DNA of 46,579 nucleotides from Candidatus Hydrogenedentota bacterium (GCA_019695095.1 JAIBAQ010000025.1:1-46579); one strand, 5' to 3'. Counted from the first letter of the stretch, positions 33,150 to 43,000 are shown. Numbers and translations: made by a program. Notes: generated from the sequence alone by a model not told the origin.

Positions 33150-34136
33150 TTACGCACTACATACTCGAATCACGTTCTTATTCAGACAATCTTCGGGAAG
33201 TTCCCCCCGAAGCAATGCATCAAGATTGAGCGCTGCGCGGCGTTGCAGCTCGCGGCTTGCGCGTTGGCTGTACCACGCATAATGCCCCGTGGCAACCACA
33301 CGCGGATGCGCAAGCATCTCGTCTCGATTCGATTTGGGCGGTTCGTCTTCGAATACGTCGAGGCCCGCGGCAAAAACGCGGCCCGACGTAAGCGCCTCCG
33401 TCAGGGCCTCTTCATCCACGACGGGTCCTCGCGCGGTATTGATAAGAATCGCGTTGGGCCGCATGGCGCCCAGCGCTTTAGCGTCGATTAGATGATGCGT
33501 CTCGTCGGTGAGATTGCAGTGGAGACTTACGACGTCGCTAACGTCCAGGAGCCGCTCCAACGAGAATGACTCGACACCGAGCTCCGAGAAGCGCGTCGGC
33601 GGGATATACGGGTCGCACGCGACCACGCTTCCGAACAACGCCCGCGCCTTGGCGCACAGGGCGCCGCCGATACGGCCAAGACCGACTATGCCCAGCGTCA
33701 ACTCGTGCAACTCGGGCATGTGAAACGTTGGGGCGGCGGCGTAGTGCGGGCGCAAACCCGCCATGCCCGCGCGAAGGCCGCGAACGCAGGCGAAGATGAG
33801 TGCCAGCGCGTGATCCGATACGGAGTGATTGGCGTAGCCTTGAACGTTGCAGACGGGAATGCCCCGCGCGGTGACTGCGGCAAGGTCGATGTTGTCGTAA
33901 CCCACCCCGTACCGGACAATCGCTTTCAGGGTCGTCGCGATATCGAGAAAGGCGTCATTGACGTTCGTCCACCTGACCAGCAACCCGTCGGCCCCGTGGG
34001 CAAAGGCCGCTTTGCCAGCCCAGTCGTGCCGATCCCCCGGAAAGACGTCCAGGGAATAGCCCGAAGCCCCCAAAATGGCCTGCTCCTGGTCAAAGGAATC
34101 GTAGCCCGTATCTATAACCACCACGCGTTTGTGCAC
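33150..34136 (-). CDS. D-2-hydroxyacid dehydrogenase (second PGDH-like enzyme)
   Basis: A 328-residue NAD-dependent dehydrogenase and first gene of the big operon. GTG at 34136 is preferred: the frame extends to 34280, but that codon lies inside the -10 region of the promoter. The GxGxxG loop VGLGRIGG is intact; catalytic Arg in INTARGPVVDE, Glu in FEDEPP and His in TGHYAWYS. It differs from the dehydrogenase at 23649 and is not a recent duplicate. Probable role: reduction or oxidation of a sugar-acid-derived 2-oxo/2-hydroxy acid. Confidence 0.9.
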   Translation of the reverse strand: MHKRVVVIDTGYDSFDQEQAILGASGYSLDVFPGDRHDWAGKAAFAHGADGLLVRWTNVNDAFLDIATTLKAIVRYGVGYDNIDLAAVTARGIPVCNVQGYANHSVSDHALALIFACVRGLRAGMAGLRPHYAAAPTFHMPELHELTLGIVGLGRIGGALCAKARALFGSVVACDPYIPPTRFSELGVESFSLERLLDVSDVVSLHCNLTDETHHLIDAKALGAMRPNAILINTARGPVVDEEALTEALTSGRVFAAGLDVFEDEPPKSNRDEMLAHPRVVATGHYAWYSQRASRELQRRAALNLDALLRGELPEDCLNKNVIRVCSA

Positions 34137-34250
34137 GGTAAATGCCTTAATGCGCCGGTCTGCGGCACCCCGCCCCAGCCCCGATTCCAACCAGCCGCAC
34201 ATGTTGGCCGGGGGCCCGTAACCCGCCCAATTCCGTGCCGAACACGGTAC

Positions 34251-34264
34251 CGGACTCGTGTCCG
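34251..34264. promoter_or_regulatory. Candidate LacI-type operator over the operon start point
   Basis: CGGACTCGTGTCCG is a 14-bp dyad with central CG; six of seven symmetric base pairs match (only the pair flanking the centre fails). This is the geometry of LacI/GalR-family operators. It covers the predicted start (about 34259) of the promoter whose -10 ends at 34266, ideal for repression by the LacI protein encoded as the second gene. Confidence 0.45.
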
Positions 34265-34265
34265 A

Positions 34266-34294
34266 AGCATAGTCTAACAAGATGCGTTTGTCAA
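34266..34294 (-). promoter_or_regulatory. Sigma-70 promoter of the sixteen-gene operon
   Basis: On the minus strand: TTGACA (34294-34289, 6/6), 17 bp, TATGCT (34271-34266, 4/6). Predicted start near 34259, leaving a leader of about 120 nt with a small hairpin CCGTG/CACGG (34232-34246). It lies between the GH32 stop (34327) and the first operon gene. Confidence 0.75.
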
Positions 34295-34326
34295 GGGAGA
34301 CGCCTAACCTCTTTGGATACGCCGAG

Positions 34327-36459
34327 TTACTGCGTCCAAGCCGACCGCAGTTCGCGCACCGCCAGTGACTTGGCTTGGGCCTTGCCCTCCTTGGAGACTA
34401 CCTCCAAGGCCTGCTTTGACTCGTCGAAATGAAGACCCATAGGCATGTAGACCGCGCCGCGCTGTGCGAAGATTTCGATAGACATCCGATCGACGAGCAG
34501 GCGCAGTGAGAGTTCGCCGTTTTCGAGCTTTACGTTCGCGGACTTGTCGGCACAGGTCAGTTGCTCCTTGGCCACATCGTACTGGACAGGAATGCCACGA
34601 ACGATGAAACCTACCTCTTTCGCGTCGCCGGGAACAAGAACGGCCTCAATGTCGAAGCAGTCGCCCTGGACTCCTTCGAGCAAGTTCGCGGAAAGCGCAA
34701 CGTCTTTCCATTCCTTCTTGTTTGCGTAGAGCGACTCGATCTCGCGAACGGGCCACGCGCACATCCGCACGCCGTCAGACGTCGTACGAAGGGTCAGTTC
34801 GACGGGGAAATCCATCATTTGATTGAAGGGCATCGACTGGTCGCCGATGGTGCCCCAAGCAATCTGGATGCGGCGGCCATCCTCGACAGGGATGTTGTTA
34901 TAGGTCTGCGACGCGTAGAAGCAGTTGCCGAACTGGAAGGGCAGTATTTGTGTTTCGGGCGTGTAGGTCTTGCCGTCGAACGTGCCGATGTAGTACTCGC
35001 CTGACGCGCCGTAGAGCACCCATTTCTTGTTGTTGGCATCGCCGTCGACGGGCAGTTCGAAGAGTTCGGGGCACTCGTGGAAACACGTCAACTCGCTTTG
35101 CTGTGTCCACTGTTTCAAATCCGGCGAATTGAAGATGGCCATGCGCTTGTCGTCGAGATAGAGCACGATCACCCAGCAATTGCCCGGCGCATACCAAAAC
35201 GCTTTCGGGTCGCGGTTGCCGCCGTTGATATGCGCCTGCACCGGGTTGCCCGAATACTTGGTCCAGGAGCGGCCGCGGTCGTTGCTGTACGCGAGCGACT
35301 GCGTAAACGGTTGGTCTTCCGACCACCGGCCCGTTCCGCCTGCCGACGTGTAGACACACACAATCGGAGACTCGTCGCCAGTCTTGAATCCCGTCGTGTT
35401 GGCCTCATCAATGACGGCGGAACCAGAGAAGATGGTCCCAAGTTTATCGGGGTGAATGGCATCGCCTAACTCGGTCCAGTGCACAAGGTCCTTGCTGACC
35501 GCGTGACCCCACGTCATGTTTCCCCAGTTCCAACCAACGGGATTGTGCTGAAAGAACAGATGATACTCGCCCTTGTAGTAGACGAGTCCGTTCGGATCGT
35601 TGTTCCATCCGCGCTGTGGCGAGAAGTGGAATTGCGGACGGAGTCTCTCCTGGTACAGGTTTTCTCCGCCTATAAGCGATTCCGCGAGTGTGGCCTGTTT
35701 GAGGGCTGCGTCGGTCTCCAAACCGTCGGCCCACAGGGTCAGCGTATCGCCTTTGAACGCCGTCATGTCGATGGCTACCCAAAAGTCCGGAGTCGAATCG
35801 GTCAACTCGATGTCGTACTCGCGCAAAATCTCGTCACCGCGCAGAACGCGCAACAGCGATTTCGAAGCCCCATTCTTAATCGGCAGATTCAGAAAAGGCT
35901 TGTCGATCTGGATACTACGCCGCTGCTCGCTATTCATCGGTTCGTCCCCCAACACGATCTGATCCACGTTGATATGCCCCCAACCACCAGTACGCTTGTC
36001 TACGATTTGGATTGTGGCCTTCTTTCCGGCGAATTCGCGAACGTCCCACGACTGCCAACGGAGCCGTTCCGAACCGCCAGGCACATCGTTCGGACCTGTC
36101 GAGGTGCGAACTTGTTTACCGTCGATCAACAAGTCCATGCAGGTTTCGCCGGGGTACTTGCCGCCGCCGATAAGGAAGCTGATGCAGGGCTTGTCGATAA
36201 CGAACTCGGGAGAGGTAAGCGTGCCGGTAGCGCCGTCGCCGTTGTGGAAGGAATTCACGAGGGCTTTGCCTTTGAAACCGGTCACGTCCATCTGGCCCTG
36301 GAGCGTTCCGCGCGCCGGGTGCGTGCCGAAGGCGTCGCCGGTCACTTTCCACGCGCCGTAATCGGTGTCCTCAAAATCCGCCAGGACCGTCGAGTCCGCA
36401 AACGAAGGCAGACACGCCAGCACCCCAACCACCATCGCCCCAATCCATGCCCGAAACAT
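34327..36459 (-). CDS. Secreted GH32 fructan/sucrose hydrolase with N-terminal beta-sandwich
   Basis: A 710-residue glycoside hydrolase family 32 enzyme (levanase, inulinase or invertase). A signal peptide covers about residues 1-21. Residues about 25-172 form a carbohydrate-binding-like beta-sandwich. The five-bladed propeller follows with the nucleophile Asp288 in WNNDPNG (285-291), the transition-state RDP motif at 416-418, and acid/base Glu462 in ECPELF. The C-terminal module (about 580-710) is the GH32C beta-sandwich. GGGGAGGA precedes the ATG. It points to beta-fructan use, although the operon that follows is of the sugar-acid type. No terminator is visible before the operon promoter. 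Confidence 0.94.
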   Translation of the reverse strand: MFRAWIGAMVVGVLACLPSFADSTVLADFEDTDYGAWKVTGDAFGTHPARGTLQGQMDVTGFKGKALVNSFHNGDGATGTLTSPEFVIDKPCISFLIGGGKYPGETCMDLLIDGKQVRTSTGPNDVPGGSERLRWQSWDVREFAGKKATIQIVDKRTGGWGHINVDQIVLGDEPMNSEQRRSIQIDKPFLNLPIKNGASKSLLRVLRGDEILREYDIELTDSTPDFWVAIDMTAFKGDTLTLWADGLETDAALKQATLAESLIGGENLYQERLRPQFHFSPQRGWNNDPNGLVYYKGEYHLFFQHNPVGWNWGNMTWGHAVSKDLVHWTELGDAIHPDKLGTIFSGSAVIDEANTTGFKTGDESPIVCVYTSAGGTGRWSEDQPFTQSLAYSNDRGRSWTKYSGNPVQAHINGGNRDPKAFWYAPGNCWVIVLYLDDKRMAIFNSPDLKQWTQQSELTCFHECPELFELPVDGDANNKKWVLYGASGEYYIGTFDGKTYTPETQILPFQFGNCFYASQTYNNIPVEDGRRIQIAWGTIGDQSMPFNQMMDFPVELTLRTTSDGVRMCAWPVREIESLYANKKEWKDVALSANLLEGVQGDCFDIEAVLVPGDAKEVGFIVRGIPVQYDVAKEQLTCADKSANVKLENGELSLRLLVDRMSIEIFAQRGAVYMPMGLHFDESKQALEVVSKEGKAQAKSLAVRELRSAWTQ

Positions 36460-36702
36460 ACGTATCCTCCCCTACCGTGCTCGATTGGACAAACGGACGC
36501 GTTGACTGTGTCCCCCGATCCCGCGTGTCCGCAATTACCAATAAGAAGGTACAGGGCGAAGGCACGAAACGCAATGCAGGGACCTGCCGCAAAAGAACAC
36601 AAGGGACGCACAGCGCGGCATGACCGCAACCAAATTGACTCAACCACAGATGAACACCGATTAACGCCGATAAGAGGATCAACCAGACGCGTATGACTTC
36701 CC

Positions 36703-36778
36703 ATGTTGTGGCAGAGTCTCCTGGTCCGCCGCGGCGGACCACTCCTAACGACCGCCAAATGTTGTGGCAGGGTCTCCC
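36703..36778. repeat. Direct repeat flanking a 20-bp perfect palindrome
   Basis: ATGTTGTGGCAGAGTCTCC (36703) and ATGTTGTGGCAGGGTCTCC (36759) are near-identical, 56 bp apart. Between them lies the perfect palindrome TGGTCCGCCGCGGCGGACCA (36722-36741), directly after the first copy. The second copy lacks the palindrome. Confidence 0.8.
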
Positions 36779-37150
36779 AGCCATGCGTTCCTATCTATAT
36801 GCGCAAATCCGTTGCACTCTCCGCAGCGGTGGGCATGCCACGATAGCGACACCAACCTCGCGAAACGAGGGACTTGCGGACTGCGAAAGGCGGGAAAATA
36901 GAAGTATGAGGTGGACGCAACTCGCCGCGACGTGTATTCGTAGCGCGACCCACTTGGGTATCCTGAGCGGAACAACCTGCCAGCATCCCCTCTTGTCATC
37001 CTGAGCGGGGGAACCGCGCGAGCGCGGGTTTTGGTGATAGAAACGACGGGCAGGGAGTCGGCCCTGACTCGGCATCGGACAACATGTGATCTCGTTCACT
37101 ACTCACACCGTCTGTTCCTCTTGCGCGCCGCACGGCGCAGAACATAATAG

Positions 37151-37215
37151 CCTGGGGCAGAGTCCTCCGAAGCCCCAAGACGCAGTCGAGGGGCGAAGGA
37201 GGACGCCGCCCCAGG
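37151..37215. repeat. Long imperfect inverted repeat
   Basis: CCTGGGGCAGAGTCCTCC (37151-37168) faces GGAGGACGCCGCCCCAGG (37198-37215) with two mismatches; the loop has a further GCCCC/GGGGC pairing. A stable 65-nt hairpin with no T-run. Confidence 0.75.
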
Positions 37216-37273
37216 TCAGCAGCCCACCCTAATAGCCGCTCTGAAGGAGCACCACATGCAAGAGACTCGGCTT

Positions 37274-37440
37274 GTTTCTCAGGAGCGAAGCGAAGGATCT
37301 GGCAATAAACTCACTGCACCAACCATCCGGTGCTGCGTTCACCTTCTGCTTTGTTCAAGCCAGATTCTTCGCTACGCTCAGAATGACAAATGGTTGTCTG
37401 TCTCTCAAGCGCCGTTCCTCAACCGCTGCGGTGTGGCATA
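37274..37440. repeat. MITE-like unit, copy 1
   Basis: 167 bp, repeated at 37609-37776. Near the left it has AGCGAAGCGAAGGATCTGGC (37284-37303), facing GCCAGATTCTTCGCTACGCT (37359-37378), an inverted repeat with two mismatches. The right part resembles the widespread TGTCATTCTGAGCG-type dispersed sequence. No coding frame is convincing. Confidence 0.8.
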
Positions 37441-37608
37441 TCAGTGGTAGAAACAGAAGCCAAGCGGACGGCCTCTTCTCTTGAGTGCCGTAGGCACGGC
37501 AGACTCTAGCTTGGGGTGAGATTCGCGGCAACGACGTAAATCGAAACCCCAGGTTACAGCCCCCAATCAACGTGAGCCCTGTAAGGGCGAAAGCAACTTA
37601 CACGATCC

Positions 37609-37776
37609 GTTTCTTAGGAGCGAAGCGAAGGACCTGGCAACTAACGCACTACGCCAACCACCGGGAGCTGCACTCCACTTTCTACTGTGTTCAAGCCAGA
37701 TTCTTCGCTACGCTCAGAATGACAAGTGGTTGTCTGTCCTTCACGCGCCGTCCCTCAACCGCTGCGGTGTGGCATA
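37609..37776. repeat. MITE-like unit, copy 2
   Basis: 168 bp, direct repeat of 37274-37440 at 335 bp offset, with strong identity at both ends and more divergence in the loop of the inverted repeat, where AGCGAAGCGAAGGACCTGGC faces GCCAGATTCTTCGCTACGCT. The 168-bp spacer between the units carries the GCCCTGTAAGGGC hairpin. Confidence 0.8.
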
Positions 37777-38012
37777 CCCACCTTTCCGCAACTCCTGCGA
37801 ATCCGCCACGCCCTCCATCCGCCGCATCCCCGTCTTGCCTCGACCGAGTGCAACGAACTCGCGCATGTATACGGGGCGTTTCATACGAGGGCTAGAACCA
37901 TGTCCACTGACGTTTGCGCCGGTTGCGTCGCCCGGACGGCTTGCGCGAGTGACCATTCTTCCGGGGCGCCCCCCTTGCCCCGTCACTGCCGGGGGCTTAC
38001 GCCAAACAATTA

Positions 38013-38044
38013 ATGCTCCCCCCGGCTGTTGCCGGGGGGAGCAT
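38013..38044 (-). terminator. Terminator after the prepilin-like gene
   Basis: Perfect 14-bp stem ATGCTCCCCCCGGC / GCCGGGGGGAGCAT with a TGTT loop. On the minus strand it is followed by TAATTGTTTGG, moderately T-rich. It lies 79 bp after the stop of the prepilin-like gene. Confidence 0.7.
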
Positions 38045-38122
38045 CGCTCTTTGAATCTGTCTAGCTTGCCGCTTCACACGCCCGGCGTCATGTGACACCT
38101 TGCGCGCAAGCGGGGCCTTTGA

Positions 38123-39013
38123 TTATATGGAGAAGAACAGGCCGACAGGCTTGCTGAATGGGCCTTCGTCGCCGGGATACTTCTGGAACGCGACGTGACC
38201 ATCCATATACAGGGCGTTGCCGCCACCGGGGACGTGGTTGTAATCGGCGATTTCGTTGGAGATGCGATCGCACATGACGAAATTCTCGCTCTGGGCGCTT
38301 GCCGATGCGGCAGGATTGTTGATGTCGCTGATCAGGAAACGTTCGACACCCTCGCGCAAGCGGTAGATGGTTGTGCCACCGCCGTTACCGACCACGGCGT
38401 TCAGGGCGACGACCGTGGGAACGCTGGTCAGGTCGAGATCCTGCTCGAGGTCGCCCCACATAGCTTCTGCCGAAACCCAGGTCGTGCTTGTAATATCATC
38501 GACCGTGAGGAACATTGCGGCAAATTGGGAACTCACACCAGGATATACGGCTGCCAGGGTGGGATCATTTGCGCCAATCTTGTCCAGCATGTAACCGATG
38601 TAGAAGTAGCTCTGAGTATCGCCTTCGGAGAAATCTGTGCAGGTCGTCGTGAAGCAATAGTTCCCGTTCGCATCCTTTAGATCGTCAACGCTCGCCTGAG
38701 CATCGGACGGACAAATGAGGATGTTGGGGTCGGTAAGGTATTCGGGATACACACCCATCGGGATGTATTTCGAATCCTTGCTCTGTCCATTTGACGAGTC
38801 CCAGTAGATAGTGGCGAATGGCCATTTCTCGCCTTTGGACTCGTTGGCGTACATCTTGAAAATCAGGCCCCATTGCTTCAAGTTGTTTGCGCAGCTTGCG
38901 CGGCGGGCGGCTTCGCGGGCGCGGGCCAGCGCCGGAAGCAGAATTGCCGCCAGGATACCGATGATGGCGATCACGACCAACAATTCGATGAGCGTGAAAC
39001 CTCTCTTCTTCAT
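38123..39013 (-). CDS. Prepilin-type N-terminal methylation protein with H-x-DG motif
   Basis: A 296-residue pseudopilin-like protein. [20 protein letters not shown] (residues 4-23) is a textbook type IV prepilin signal with cleavage before Phe5 and a Glu at mature position 5. The C-terminus [18 protein letters not shown] holds the H-x(10)-DG motif typical of the large paralogue families of Planctomycetes, Verrucomicrobia and Lentisphaerae. Start at 39013 is set by GGGAGA and the signal. It is a single-gene transcript with its own consensus promoter and terminator, suggesting high expression. Likely a surface or pseudopilus component; partner genes are not nearby. Confidence 0.93.
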   Translation of the reverse strand: MKKRGFTLIELLVVIAIIGILAAILLPALARAREAARRASCANNLKQWGLIFKMYANESKGEKWPFATIYWDSSNGQSKDSKYIPMGVYPEYLTDPNILICPSDAQASVDDLKDANGNYCFTTTCTDFSEGDTQSYFYIGYMLDKIGANDPTLAAVYPGVSSQFAAMFLTVDDITSTTWVSAEAMWGDLEQDLDLTSVPTVVALNAVVGNGGGTTIYRLREGVERFLISDINNPAASASAQSENFVMCDRISNEIADYNHVPGGGNALYMDGHVAFQKYPGDEGPFSKPVGLFFSI

Positions 39014-39549
39014 GACATCTCCCTTTCTTTTCAATGATGACTCCGCAACCACAACGCATACTCAAGAGTGGAACGCCTTCAGCGCGACCGTCTCTTGAGA
39101 GGTCTGACTCGGAGGTCAATCGGTGAGTACCCCCAACCGGTTAGGGGATTTCGCCGGTATGACATCGTTGTCGTAACACATTTATACCAGATCGTCTGAA
39201 ATCTGTCAATACCGTCTCTGAGCAAGGTTTCTTATTCCTTATAACTAAACAAATCATTGTTGCATAATAATTTACGAATGGTTAGATTTGCGCGATCTTA
39301 GACGAAAAGTCTCCTCAAAACGCAAAAGTGCCTGGCATTGCCTGTCTATCGTTGTCTTTTTTTTGTTGGACATCCTTGTCGTGTCGGATTCCGTATTAAC
39401 GTCATCGTTTTGTATCACGGAATCGGTCGGTAGATAAGGGTTGCCGTATGCAATGAGGTCCTCCCGCTTGAACTTTTTTGTGATGTGGAACCACACTGTC
39501 TGGGGGGGCAACGGGTGCAACATGAGGTCGGTAAAGGGGAGACTAGCTG
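39014..39549. other. Intergenic region with prepilin promoter
   Basis: 536 bp between divergent genes. Besides the promoter at 39181-39209 it carries an 8-bp palindrome AACCGGTT inside CCCC/GGGG (39131-39147) in the leader of the prepilin transcript, an AT-rich block at 39230-39300, and a T9 run near 39357. No gene is supported in it. Confidence 0.6.
39181..39209 (-). promoter_or_regulatory. Near-consensus sigma-70 promoter of the prepilin-like gene
   Basis: Minus strand: TTGACA (39209-39204), exactly 17 bp, TATAAA (39186-39181): 11 of 12 consensus bases. Predicted start about 39174 and a leader of about 160 nt to the ATG at 39013, with the palindrome at 39131-39147 close to the start. Confidence 0.85.
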
Positions 39550-40029
39550 ATGCAAGCTTTGGTGCCTCCGCTGATACGTGAATTCCTTTCGCGGAAGCGG
39601 ATTGCGGTTGCGGGTGTTTCGCGTGATAGCAAGGGAAGTCCGGCAAATGCAATCTATCGAAAGCTGAGTGATTCGGGATATGTGGTGTCCGCCGTGAATC
39701 CGAAATCGGAAGTGGTGGAGGGGGAGGTGTGCTACCCGGACCTCAAGTCGATTCCCGAATTGCCCGAAGCGGTTGTAACGGTTACGCAACCGGAGGCCAC
39801 AATGTCTGTGGCCAGGCAGTGCGCGGAACTCGGGATTGATCTGTTGTGGATGCATCAGTCGTTCAGAATGCTGGGTACGAGCGTCTCCGAAGAAGCAGTC
39901 CGGTTTTGTGAAGAGCGCGGGATAAAAGTGATTCGCGGGGCGTGTCCTATGATGTTTGTTGAGCCGGTGGATGTGGCGCACAAGTGTGGCCGTTGGTTGC
40001 TACGCGCTACCGGCAGCCTTCCCAAGTGA
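39550..40029 (+). CDS. CoA-binding domain protein (YccU-like)
   Basis: A 159-residue Rossmann-fold CoA-binding protein, like the CoA-binding domain of succinyl-CoA synthetase alpha. RIAVAGVSRDSKGSPANAIY (17-36) is the nucleotide loop; AVNPKSEVVEGEVCYPDL and LWMHQSF follow as in YccU/YnbB-type stand-alone proteins, and the C-terminal VIRGACPMMF is typical. AAGGGGAGA precedes the ATG. Physiological role of these proteins is unclear. It converges on the sigma-fusion gene, with 60 bp between. Confidence 0.9.
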   Translation: MQALVPPLIREFLSRKRIAVAGVSRDSKGSPANAIYRKLSDSGYVVSAVNPKSEVVEGEVCYPDLKSIPELPEAVVTVTQPEATMSVARQCAELGIDLLWMHQSFRMLGTSVSEEAVRFCEERGIKVIRGACPMMFVEPVDVAHKCGRWLLRATGSLPK

Positions 40030-40089
40030 AGACATCATTCGCCGCCGTTGAAGAAATGGGGCGCAACACCCGTCATCCAGATACCTCCA

Positions 40090-43000
40090 CTACGATTTAG
40101 ATGTAGAAAGATCGATATCCTGACTGACGGCCTGGCCTTCTTGGAGCGTGAAAGGGACTTCGTGCCAGTTGGGTTCATAGGGATTGTCTGAGTTCTCGCG
40201 GTAGACCATGAGCATGCTCTCGCCAGCCCATACGCGGTCAAAGTGGAAACTGCCGTTTACATCTGTTGTACCGCTCAGTTGCTCCGTGTAATCGGCGGAT
40301 GCGTGCACGAGTCTCACGTAGGTATTGGCGACGGGTTCCCCTTCATTGAGAATATGGCCGTCCAGAGAGCCCGTGCCGCGTGTGTACGTGAATTCCATCG
40401 AAAGTGAATCACCAGCCTTCAGTTCGAAGTTCTTTATGAGTCGATGAGACTCACCTCGATTGGGAAGCACGCACAGTTCGACGGGACCGGCTGAGAGTCC
40501 CACCAACCGGAACTTTCCTGACTTCGAGACGTTTTGACGCATACGCGGCAGCGTCCGGTTACCGGGGTAACGGAGGTCCACCACGAGATCCAGAATTGTT
40601 CCGTCTTGATGTACGATTCCGTCAATAGTGGATTGCGCGGGGAGGACGATACGATTCTGTCCAGTTAGCGCAGACTCGCCGACACCATATCCCGCTTGGT
40701 AGGCATAGAGGCGAGTGATGTCGATAGGCAGGCTATCCACCGTGAACCGGCCTTGCGCATCGGTGCGCGCGGCTGCCGCGCGGTCCATGCGATCGGCGGA
40801 CACATCCGAGACGTAATACACGTAGGCTCCGTCGATAGGTTCACCCGCTTCGTTCACGACGATACCAGAAACGCGTGGACTTGGTTTTAGGCGGAGTTCG
40901 ATTTCCGTGGGAGAACCTTCCCCTATATCGACGTATTGCCACACGGGGGCGTATCCCGGTGCCAATGCGACGACCGTAATTGTCTCTGATGAGACGTGGT
41001 CCTGCGAGAATGTACCGTCCACACTCTGATAGGGTTGCACACACGAAAACATCATCTCATTGAGAGTCTGCGACTGTCCGAGCAAGTACCCCAGTGAAAA
41101 GGCCTGAATCGGAGCCCCCGTGTCCTCGGCGACCACGCGGCCCTGAAGTTGGCCATGTCCTCGCAGGACAATTTCTATGCCGGTCGCGCCGGCATCGACA
41201 GTCTCTCGCGTTTGTGAGAAGCCTTCACGTTCGATTGAGACTTGATACTCGCGATCGTCGAGCCCTGTAATCCGGAATTTGCCTTGCGAGTCCGAGTATA
41301 CCGTTTCCGCGTTTGCCGCAATGCACGACACCCGCGCACCTACGACCGGCTGCTTGTTCTTGTCCACAACACGGCCTTCTATGGAAAGGCCGCCACTTTC
41401 GCCATACGTGATTTCGATGCCGGATCGGTTCTCACCGGGGAGCAGTTTCACCCGGAGGTATTCCTCGTTCGTGCTGAATCCGTTCGCAGATTGCGGTGTT
41501 ACGACTACGGCGAATTCCGTTGGGGGGAGATTGGCGAATCGGAACTGCCCTTTGGTGTCTGTGCTTGCGGATTCCTCTACGCCGAATACGCTTTCGTCTT
41601 TGCGCAGCAGGTACAACTGCGCCCCTTGTATGGGGTCACTGTTCCCGTCGATTACTCTGCCACTCAGCGACGCGCTCTTGGGTTGGTCGAGTTTCAAGAC
41701 GAGGTCGTTAACACCGTCCTTTCCCAAGACGATACTTTCTTGAAGAGTGCTTTCCATCGTTGCATTTCGCGCTTGAAGGCTGACGCGGTCCATAGAGGTG
41801 GGGGCGTACAGCAGGAATTTTCCGTCTGATTCCGATTGAGCAGTGATGGTATTGAAAGAGTTGGAATCCGCAGATCTTGCCGCCACCTTGGCCTCAGCGA
41901 CGGGGTTGCCCGATGTGTCCAGAACCGTTCCTGCCACGGGCAGGCCCTTATGGAGAATGAAGTCGATTCCAGTTGCAGGTTTGCCGTTTTGTACCGTCAC
42001 GCTGGTGCGAATTCGATCTTTGTCATCAGGGTAACGTTCTAACCCTCCCAGGGAGAGCATGTACTGGCCGTCAGGAAGAGGAGCCACTCGGTAAACGCCG
42101 TTTGCATCGCTGAGTATGTTTTGACCAATTGCGTCGCTATACATGGACTGATAGACGTAGACGTTGACCCCTTCAATGGCTTCCCCTGTGTCTGCATCGG
42201 TGATACGGCCCGTGATGCAGAAAGGCTGTGAAACCACGGTGCTCGCATCTGGCATCGCTGCTTTTGAATCCGCGGCGTCATTGCGAGGTTCTGCATCTGA
42301 GGATCTGTTGTTTTCCGCGCGCTTCGGTAGGGATGTATCCGTGGACTGGCTGGGTGCAACGTTTGCGCGCACCGCATTGGGTACGGAGTCGTTGTGGACA
42401 GTTGCCCAGTACCCCGCCCCGACTGCGGTGAGAACAAGCAGCGACGCGGCCAACTTAACGAAGGCACTGGAAGCGATGCCCGCGGCGAGCGGCGCGGTAA
42501 TGGTCCCCGAGGCTGCCAGCTTGCAGAGAGATCCCGCCAATTCAACCGGAGCGGCCTCCGCCGGATGGCTCAACACTGTGACCAAGACGGTTGCCGAAGT
42601 GAGTACTCCCTTCTTGCGCAGGGCGGCGCGAATCTGATTGACGCCTTTATCGACACGAAAACGAACGTTGGCCTCCGACATGTTTAGTTGCCGCGCCAAG
42701 TCTGCATGCGTGCGATTCTCCAAGAAGCGCCCGACCACGACAATGCGCACGTGTTCCGGCAATTCGATGATGGCTTCATCCACCGCGGACAGGATTTCCC
42801 TGTGCGACGCGTCGGAACTGGTCTCGGCAGGCGCGTCGTTGGCATAGCTGACTTCGCGCTTCCGGCGTCGGATATCGCTGCGTAAGCAGTCGATGCTGCG
42901 ATGAACGGCCACTTTGTGCAGCCATGCTCCGAGCGATACGCGCACCGACTCGCGGCTTTTCATGAGCGCGACGAAACACTCTTGTGCAACATCTTCCGCC

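Larger units (their letters stand above)
36460..38122. other. Non-coding, repeat-rich region
   Basis: 1.66 kb without a supportable gene. It contains a 34-bp dispersed-type motif (ACAGATGAACACCGATTAACG, 36646-36666 region), a 20-bp palindrome at 36722 with flanking repeats, fragments like TCCTGAGCG near 36961 and 36997, a 65-nt hairpin at 37151, two MITE-like units at 37274 and 37609, the small hairpin GCCCT/AGGGC at 37576, and the terminator at 38013. It reads like a sink for mobile repeats between two operons. Confidence 0.75.

Noticed and set aside
36646-37776. CRISPR array or toxin genes in the repeat-rich region
   Set aside because: Repeats are few, of different kinds and unevenly spaced; short frames there are translated dispersed repeats.
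39272-39652. Small minus-strand gene upstream of the CoA-binding protein
   Set aside because: Overlaps the CoA-binding gene start antisense, lies in AT-rich DNA and shows no ribosome site or known motif.
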